Below, in pieces: positions 56,067-64,000 of a stretch of 64,000 bases of DNA. Under the pieces are notes generated by a model that worked only from the letters and a program-made list of their open reading frames with translations, was not told the DNA's origin and ran no database searches. The stretch spans positions 248,001 through 312,000 of the forward strand of contig JAIXMO010000013.1 of the NCBI GenBank assembly GCA_025677825.1. The letters run 5' to 3'. Source of the DNA: Helicostylum pulchrum (Eukaryota > Mucoromycota > Mucoromycetes > Mucorales > Mucoraceae). Positions within the stretch are counted from its first letter, which is position 1; each line of letters opens with the position of its first letter. The position numbers and the translations under genes were made by a program.

Positions 56067-56781
56067 ATTGAATAAAAATAATAAAAGAAAGAAAAAGTAA
56101 AATCTTGCCGATCTCCTAGATTTATTTATATATTCAGGAGACAACACACTTTTGTACAACAAACATTACTATACTACTAACGCGGTGCCTTTGGTAATCA
56201 ATGATCATTCACGACCAATCAAAAAAGATGCGTTAAAAAGCCAAGCATTTTGCTGATCGTGATTCGAAAGCTATCGAAGTGTTTAGTTCTCTAACCTAGA
56301 AAAGATACATAAGATATATGTATAAAACGAGGGGGAAAAGTAATAAAATGAGTACTAATTGAACAAATTTAATAAATGCTAGCTCGTACTTTTTGTGAAA
56401 CGATCAAGAAAAAGGGCCATAAAGTATATTTAGTAGAAAGAATGTATAAGGACTATAATTAAACCAAATTGTATATAAATACTCTTGCATTTATTAAAAC
56501 TTCTTCTTGGGCGCAAAGCTCTTTGAAGAAGGGGTAAAGTAACTGCTTTTCTTTCTAAAGCCCGAAACTTCGGTTTTGGCTATTGTTATAAACGCTTTTT
56601 TATTATTATTATACAATTATAGTTATATATAGTTTCTATGATCTATTACATATATTTATATATGAGATCTTTACAAGTATAGTGAAGGGGAAAAAGGGAG
56701 TAATAACGACCGAATAAATAAAAAGGCTACGTAATCTTTTTCTTACTCTTGATTTTTTGAGATATACGAAACCCATTATGA
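56067..56781. other. Intergenic
   Basis: Divergence zone upstream of the GPI-type gene and 3' of the permease gene. AT-rich; nothing specific. Confidence 0.4.
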
Positions 56782-59482
56782 TTACGATTCGGGAGCGCTT
56801 GTAGCTGAATCATTCGCACTTATTTTTTCGATTTGTGGTAACTTGAAATTTTGGTCGTGCCACCTTGTGCAAATGGATCGAACAGCAGAGTCTACGTCCC
56901 AATGAAAACACGGATATCGGTCAGTAGGAGTGTAATAGTTATCTCTTGAATTAATATTGCGTCCTGCATGTGCATCAGTGGGGAGAGAACTTGCTGTAGT
57001 GGTGGGTCCAGACGTTTCTAAATCATAGATAAAGTTGCCAGTGGATTCGAGCCCTGATTTATTATTAACCACAATATGCTTGAGAGGCAGCTTATCATTG
57101 GATGGGACTTGTTGGCTGTGAGCTGATTCCAAGGAAACTAATGAATTATTACTGGAGCTCAAGGAAGATGACATGCCGCATCTATCGCTTTGTTCATAAG
57201 ACCCGAAACCTACAGTCAATAATAAACTGCGCACTGATTGGCTTTGAATCCCTGTAAAATGCCATTCGACCGAATTACCAGCATATCGATCCAGCGTCTC
57301 CCTGACTATAATCAAGTTTTGTAAAGCTGTGGAATCAACTCGACATACGGCCCCAAAATCGAGAACGAGGGCTTCTAAAACGGGAAATTGTGACGCTGTG
57401 AAACTATCGACGGAGTTAGAACTATGACTCCAGGTTTTTTCGCTGTTGCTTTTATTCATATCTGCTATATTCCCACAACGTGTCTTCTTTTTGGCTATAT
57501 GTGTAATGGCTTCTGATATGTGCTCGGCATTAGGGTACAATATAGAGTCGCAAAGTCTCAATACAAGTAATCCAGAAGGTAATTCGGTAATATAACTTTG
57601 AAAGTTTGGATCGACTTCGTCTACGTAGATATAGTGTTTATCCTTATCTGTGGTAATGTCTGTCGTAGTCTTATTTCCTAATTTATCCAAAAACATTTGC
57701 TTGGTTGTTTCGTCGGCATCCTTTTCCAAGGTAATTCTAGCTAAAGTCTTGATAGGGGGTCTAGCAAGACGGTAAAGCATGATAAGCATAGAGAGACCGA
57801 CAGCAGCGTAAATACCTCTTTGAACATCGACAAAGATAGTAACGAGAACAGCAGAAGTCCAAACAATAAATTCGGCGGTGCTCGCACGCCATAATTCCTT
57901 TAAATATTTACTGCCCGAAACCAAATCGGATACTGCATGAATAACTACAGCGGCAAGAACTGCATCTGGTATATAATAAAAAGCAGGTGTAAGAGCGTAT
58001 AAAGCTAGAACCACCACGGCACCGGAAAATATTCCTGCAATGGGAGTTCTTGAACCAGATCTCGCCATAATAGCTGTACGACTAAAAGCTCCTGTAGCAG
58101 GATAACCTCTGTAAATTAAAGGTTAATGTTTTTTTTGGGCAATAATGCATTGTTTTTTATGTTTTACCCAAAGAATGCTCCTACAACATTAGCAACACCA
58201 ATAGCTAAAATTTCTTGGTCTGCATCAACTTGGTAATCGTAAATTCTTCCAAAAGATTTAGCGACGGTAATGTGCTCCAAGATTAAAATAATAACAATAG
58301 ACGGAAGTACACCACCAGCTTCTTGAAGAATGTCGAAGCGAAGTTTAGGAACTGCCATGTGATCAAAGCCGGGAGGCACGGATTGGATGACGGAAATAGG
58401 ACTAACGTCCTTTCCACGATTAATCAAGTATGAAATAAATGTACCTACAATTACAATAAGGCCGTTTCGCATGATACCAAATAAAAATACAGATTTCTTT
58501 AGTATGGCATTACGACAAGTGAATCGAGCACAAATAAATTTTACACCATAGAGAAAGACAAGAGAAGATAATCCAAAAGCGACATCAAGTCGAGTTTGGG
58601 GTAAATTAGTCAAGATGTTTCCAAGTATTTTATAAGGGGCAGCATGTGTTGTGACATTGGGAATTCCGAAAAGTTTAGGCCATTGACTGAGAACAATAGT
58701 GATAGCTGATCCTGTCATATATCCGGCAATTGCAGGTTCTGAAATAGTTTAAGTTTTCGGTTAGTTTTAATCGAAATCAGTTTTATAGAGTGTAATTCAT
58801 ATCATACCTGGTATAAAATCTACTAACATGCCCAGTCGTAATAAACTGATAATAATGCTGATTATTCCAGCAAACAAACCGAGAGTAACAGCTACCTCAG
58901 AAGGCGTGATTGTAGGGTTGATCTTGATCACGGAATTAACAACGGTACTGACGAGTAATGATACCGTAGCTATGTAATAAAATTTTAATATTTGTATGGA
59001 TTTTTTTTTGAGGAATGTTTCTTACATATGGGGCCAATACTGATGTCTTTAGATGTACCAAAAAAACAATAAAGGGTAACACCTACGAATGAAGTACTAC
59101 AGATGAAAAAGTTAGATGGTGGGTACGTAGAGAGTTATCTTCATGGTACGTACTATAAGCCGTATTGAGGGTCCAGATTTGCGATCTTGGCATATGCCAT
59201 GCTTTGAGGAACGATTACTATACCAACTGTCACACCCGCAATAACATCTTGTATCAGCCACTACATAAGGGAAAAAAACAATACATTGAGTCATACTGCA
59301 TTTTACCCAAGGTACATGTGCATAATATTTACACTAAGATTATATCGATGAATCCATTGAAGTATTGGGAAAATATTAGCAAAGTAATTTTTAAAGAATT
59401 TTGGTGCCTGAACAAAGAAATTTTTAATCTTTTGTTTGGTGGGAACTACTTGGTAGTCAATCACGATTGAGCCTTCTTTCAT
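56782..59482 (-). CDS. Sulfate permease, SulP/SLC26 family with STAS domain
   Basis: Plasma-membrane sulfate/proton symporter type. Exons 59482-59333 (Met at 59566 is an in-frame alternative), 59260-59154, 59096-59026, 58969-58808, 58738-58168 and 58108-56782 give 717 aa. The N-terminal NYFANIFPILQWIHRYNLS, spliced to WLIQDVIAGVTVGIVIVPQ and MAYAKI, gives the SulP signature; GYPATGAFSRTAI follows later. About 10-12 membrane segments end near residue 430. A long cytosolic part carries the STAS domain (FPVLEALVLDFGAVCRVDSTALQNL) and a Ser-rich insertion of about 100 residues before its end. The later start was chosen because the extra 28 residues are T-run-encoded and hydrophobic, unlike family N-termini. 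Confidence 0.92.
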
Positions 59483-59566
59483 CTTTTTTTCAAGAAGTAG
59501 TAGAGTTGTATTGTGGGTATGGACGAGAAGGGAAAAAAAGGAAAAAAAATAAGTAACGGTTTCCAT

Positions 59567-62500
59567 TTTATATCAATTTGGAAAAAAAAAAAAGGGATAA
59601 GGTCTGGTGAAAGGGGGTGTTTTTTTAAAATTGTTAGGAGAAGTAAACCTTTTTTACATTTTGTATAGTAAAAAAATCAAATTAGGCAACATAATCCTTC
59701 ATCATCGCATCTTAATTAAAAAATAAACTAGTCTTGAGAATAGATGCGCTTTTTATGCAAAAGGAAAAAAAAAAAATCAAGAGGGAAAAATATATTATTC
59801 ATGGTCACGATATAAACGTCCCAGCAATTAATACAACCTCTTCTTTATAATTTTTTTTTTACTGCTTCAGTTGAATCATTAATATCATAATAATGGTAAA
59901 AAAAAAAACTATATTATATTATTTAAACTTTATTGCTAAAAGGACAAACTTAAAGCGTAAGTAAATTCGTTTCGATTGTAATGACAAAATAATATCTAAA
60001 GGTATAATTGAATTTCAATCACAAATGACACATGATGGAAAATATACTAGTTTGTAACGAGAAAAACTAGACAGAAAACACAATTATCTGTTAGCAAACA
60101 TTGGCTTAAACTTTATTGTGTTTGCGATGTAAGATATATTTAGATATTCTGATAAATATTTACAAGGTTCTACCGCCATGAAACCACATCGGCCTTTTTT
60201 ATCGATGTAGCGCAAATTTTTCAGTTAATGTGTCGCGGTACATGTTTGTTACTACAGTCATATACATGTTTGTTACTATTTTACATAAATATTAATACCT
60301 AATTTTGTTGCAGTATTTTCATTTGATTTTACTTGAAGGATTTCTATATGCAGGGAATAGACTTAGATATCTAACTCGGTAAAAGTTCTCTTTTTCGTTT
60401 TTATTCCGGGACAAACAGTGTTGCTAACTAGAAATAGGATATTTAGCCGATGCACTGTTAGCATAAATTTAATCATCATATACAGCAGTCATGTATTAAT
60501 TAGTGGATTGCACACGTTTTACTCTGCATACTTATATTTTCCCAGGTGCATGTTTTATAACAAACAAGGGAAAACATACGCACAATCATATCATAGTCTT
60601 TTTTAACTATTATATTAGGAGACTCGATGAGGAGTTTAAGGGCAAGTTCAGGTGGCAAAAAAGGGATATATAACTTTATACTAAAAAGCCTGCAAAAAGC
60701 AACTGACGAAATATGTTTTAGACAGATTGCTTATTTCTAGCTTAAACTTTTTTTCCTGCTTATTTTTTTCTGCATTAAGAATTTTAAAGTGGACAACTGC
60801 TTTTGAAACACTTCAGTTTAAAATTCTGTGTATTGTTTTTCTTTTGATAGGGTAGCTAATTCTTGATTTGAAATGCAAACTTTACGTAGTATTTGTGTAT
60901 AGATATTTATTTACCATTTCAATGTTGTCTAAAGAATCAAGTAAAAAAAAATTAAAATTAATAGATATTGGAATAGGTTTGTCTATTGGATTAACACCAG
61001 CTAAAAAAAAGGTCTTTAATGATAACAGGTTGTATAATTTGGAAAATCACCAAGTGCATGACTTTAAAAAAAAAGAAAAAAAAAAACGTTCAGCGGAGCT
61101 GACCTATTTTCGTATAATAGTTATCTGATGTTTTTTTGTGCTACGATGGTGCCACAGTTGAGTTCACAGCCCTTTTCAAAATACACTCCAACGGTAATAT
61201 GAATTTTTAACATATGTCGACTATTTTTTATTACTGCTACTACTCCTAGAGATCAAAAGCACATATCGTCCCTACAGTATTAATTATATATGCATGATAT
61301 TGATATACGCTACACATGTGAATATAAGTCAAATATCTCTGTAGATAGCTGCTTAATCTAGAAATCTAGCGTAGATCTATGATCAGACGGTGACTACTTG
61401 AAACCTAATTTCAGTTTTACAAATTATTAATGTGATAGATCACCACGTTTTTCTGGCAATAGAGGGAAAAAATTGTCCGATTTTGATTAGGTTTAAAAAA
61501 GCAAATTGTGTTATGCACTGTACATTAAATTCTTTTTTAAAAGTGCGTAGCATAACTGCATATATAACCGTGTTTTGCACCGACGGATCAATGTAATGTT
61601 ATGGTACAATTTGTATTTTTAGCTTCATCTGTTACTTCGGTTCTTTAAAAAATTGTATATTCTGTATTAGGGTAGTTTCATGTGATAAAACGAAAATGTA
61701 CAATCGAATTGTATCAATTGTTTGTTACTTTGACCTCATCTGGAAAACATGTAGTGGAACATGGTGCAGAAAGATAGATGTTTTTTTATTAAATTAATTT
61801 CGAATATTTAAGAGTAGTTATCTGTTGAATGGATAGTAGTCTACCAATTATAGTATACTAGAAAGCAGGTGCTCATTTTTTTATGGACAGTTTTATGGAA
61901 TATTTGATCTGATAATTAGAAAAAAAAAACTCTTGCAGTCCCAATGTAACCATGTTTCTAAGTATAGCTTGCTTCGCCACGCTTTATATTCATAAGTTAA
62001 GTTTTTGAAACATAAACCATGGCACAATGGTTAAATGTTAATTAGCGCGATTTTCTTATCTAGGATTTACAAAATAGCTGCAACTATTATTTTTTTCGAA
62101 TTAAAACACACTGGTCTCCATTTTTAATAGCTACAATAGCTATAGATAGGTAGCAGTTACAACTTTTTAAATGTACCTATTATAAATCAAGTACTTATAA
62201 TTTCTATTATTGATAAAAAAGAGTTTTTATTCATTAATGAATTATGCAAAAAACTCTGATAGACTTTGTAGTAAGCATAATAGGAAAAAAAAGAGCACAT
62301 TATATTTAATTTCCCTTATATAGACTAATAGACAGGTTTCAATAAAATTAAAAAATTGTATCTGTGGTAATGCGCTGCGCGGTATACTCTGAAGCACAAA
62401 ATAATAATATATTGACATTAAGTCTTTCATTAACAGCAAGACGAGATATTTTTATATTTTTACGTATCTGTTCAAGAGTTTTGTACTGATATAACTAACT

Positions 62501-63326
62501 TTGTCCGTTGAAAGTTGACAGAAGCGTCTAATGTTCAGAAGATTCATTTCTAATGCCCTCAAATATCGAAGATAAAAAAAAGCTAGTTTTTAGAATAAAA
62601 TAAAGGCACCTAAATAGAATTTATTCTAAGAAATAATACTAGCTACGGGAAGTAGCCCATCTTCTTCGTATATAAAACAGTTAGAGTACGTATATGTTAT
62701 TAAGCTAAATAATTTCATACAAAAATACTTCTTCTTTGCAATACTTTAAATTCACGAAGCATATAACTAGAGCAGTCGTAGTGGGTTGTAATTGGCCCAC
62801 AAGCCAATAGGAATAATATACGCCGCGACTAGGCACATTTTATTTTTATACTTTCGGTCGTTATATATGCCGTGTAATGAAGTGGGTTTCAAATTCTTCC
62901 CAGGTAAATAATATTGCCTTTTTAATTTTCAAGGCGTAGTACGACATATAGAAAACTCCCTATCTTTTTATTTTTAAAAAATAAATAACCTAAAGATGTA
63001 CCGTTCAAAGCAATAAAAGTATAGATACTACGCTCATTCTCATGCAAGTTTAAATTGCTAGGATGATAAATACACATGTGTTACATTACTAGGTTTCGAT
63101 CACTTCAGTTACTGGAAATCCGTACGACCCTTACGTAAAAAACTTTTTGACAGCTTTTTTTTTCAGAAAAAAAACCTATATATACGTTGTCTTTAACTCA
63201 CAAGAGAATGGTTTTCTTTATTCAAATAATCATCATATCTAAATCCCCCCTTCCTGTCTTTTCTCTTGGAGTAATAGTAACACTTTCCTCTCGTTTAAAC
63301 TAAATACTTGTCAATTAATTTCAAAA
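59567..63326. other. Gene-poor stretch, 3.76 kb
   Basis: The longest stretch without a supported gene. It is AT-rich with many short stops in all frames; ORFs at 60418-60606, 60868-61128 and 62242-62439 have no recognisable content. Toward the right it becomes the lipase promoter, with an inverted CCAAT-box pair (ATTGGCCCACAAGCCAAT, about 62792-62809) about 520 bp before the ATG. Confidence 0.45.
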
Positions 63327-64000
63327 ATGGTCGCACTCACCTCCGTAACTAAATGCATTGCATTGATCTCAATCATGGCCCTCGGTCTTTCTGATGCTGC
63401 TCCTGTCGCTGAAGGCAAGCAATCTCAAACTGCTACTCCTTATATTGATGGAACAAACGTCACCAATTTCACTCTTCCTCCTATCATCTCTAGTCGTACC
63501 AAGCCTATTTCCAAGCCTGTATTTGCTGGTAACTTGAATGCAGAAGCTGAAAGCATGGAAAAGAATAAAGCTTGGTTCATCGCTAATGGTGGAAACTACA
63601 ACAATGTCACTGCTAAGCGTGACTCTAATTCTGTCGGCGGTATGACTTTGGACCTTCCTGATATCGTACCTCCTATTCCTACATCTGCCAAAGTTGACTC
63701 CGTAGTTATTGCCAGTTCTGAACAGTTAGCAAAATTTAAGTTCCATGCTGCTCTCGCAGCAACTTCCTACTGCCGTGCTGTCGTCCCTCTCGGTAAATGG
63801 AATTGCGAGAACTGTTTGAAGTATGTTCCCGATGGCAAGCTTCTTGTCACCTTCACTTCTCTTCTTGCCGATACCAACGGTTTTGTTTTAAAGAGTGATG
63901 CTCAAAAGACTATTCATCTCGTATTCCGTGGAACTAACTCGATCCGTAGCTCTATCACTGTAAGGCGTAATAGCTATTTATTTAAATACGTTTACGGTTC
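63327..64000 (+). CDS. Secreted class-3 triacylglycerol lipase (Rhizopus type), 5' part
   Basis: First exon 63327-63959 (211 codons), followed by a GTAAGG donor at 63960; the window ends inside the intron. Signal peptide about 1-25 (IALISIMALGLSDA). A long propeptide follows with LPPIISSRTKPISKP and a dibasic processing site in TAKRDSN before VGGMTLDLPDIVPPIP. The mature enzyme starts with KFHAALAATSYCRAVVP, WNCENCLKYVPDGKLL and TSLLADTNGFVLKSD, reaching the oxyanion strand HLVFRGTNSIRSSIT. All match the Rhizopus/Rhizomucor lipase layout. The nucleophile GHSLG, catalytic Asp and His lie beyond the edge. Biased codons suggest strong expression. Confidence 0.95.
   Translation, partial: MVALTSVTKCIALISIMALGLSDAAPVAEGKQSQTATPYIDGTNVTNFTLPPIISSRTKPISKPVFAGNLNAEAESMEKNKAWFIANGGNYNNVTAKRDSNSVGGMTLDLPDIVPPIPTSAKVDSVVIASSEQLAKFKFHAALAATSYCRAVVPLGKWNCENCLKYVPDGKLLVTFTSLLADTNGFVLKSDAQKTIHLVFRGTNSIRSSITVRRNSYLFKYVYG

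Noticed and set aside
60868..61128. 86-aa ORF rich in Lys
   Set aside because: Driven by A-runs; no conserved-looking segment or splice context.
1..64000. tRNA, 5S rRNA, U6 and CRISPR-like arrays
   Set aside because: Looked for T-loop (GGTTCGAATCC-like) and other hallmark motifs by eye and found none; the only short-period arrays are those listed. A covariance-model scan would be decisive.

Overview
The window is nuclear DNA of a filamentous fungus, most likely a Mucorales species (Rhizopus/Mucor relative). The reasons are very AT-rich intergenic DNA full of T- and A-runs, compact genes with many 50-90 nt GT-AG introns, F-box/LRR paralogues, and at the right edge the 5' exon of a secreted class-3 lipase of the Rhizopus type. 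All exon models were built by eye from splice sites and reading phase; each complete multi-exon model closes in frame.

Left third (1-19.4 kb): an M13 zinc metallopeptidase running off the left edge, the translation-termination factor ETT1, and a local duplication cluster of F-box proteins (one intact gene and three relics). Next come a 374-bp MITE with 9-bp target duplications, an orphan coding patch, a 70-aa unknown gene, the mitochondrial ornithine carrier, a SAM methyltransferase and a convergent OYE-type flavin oxidoreductase. Just upstream of the oxidoreductase lies a 3.4-kb element with long terminal inverted repeats (about 335 bp) that carries an intact six-exon gene of unknown family and a 159-bp minisatellite. 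A Ulp1-like protease relic follows.

Middle (19.4-43 kb): RPB9, KGD2 (2-oxoglutarate dehydrogenase E2) and convergent SPT6; three small secreted or membrane proteins; two paralogous non-coding spliced loci, each holding an identical ~102-nt intronic RNA candidate; a five-unit 40-bp array of X-box-like palindromes; a NEDP1/SENP8-type deneddylase; NAC-beta; a GPI-type Ser-rich wall protein with an 11-nt micro-exon; MED20 and PUS7 (divergent); and peroxisomal uricase.

Right third (43-64 kb): a GC-rich orphan ORF, an Ecl1-family zinc protein, unassigned minus-strand exons, an F-box/WD protein, ribosomal protein eL6, two X-box motifs, the vacuolar aspartic protease PEP4, a small GPI-type protein, a SulP sulfate permease with a STAS domain, a 3.7-kb gene-poor stretch and the lipase. 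The genes are mostly independent housekeeping loci. Functional themes are transcription (RPB9, SPT6, MED20), RNA and translation (PUS7, eL6, NAC-beta, ETT1), ubiquitin-like modification (F-box, NEDP1) and nutrient scavenging (lipase, PEP4, uricase, sulfate permease). The most novel-looking item is the long-TIR element at 14.5-18.0 kb. The second is the pair of intronic RNAs with the neighbouring X-box array.
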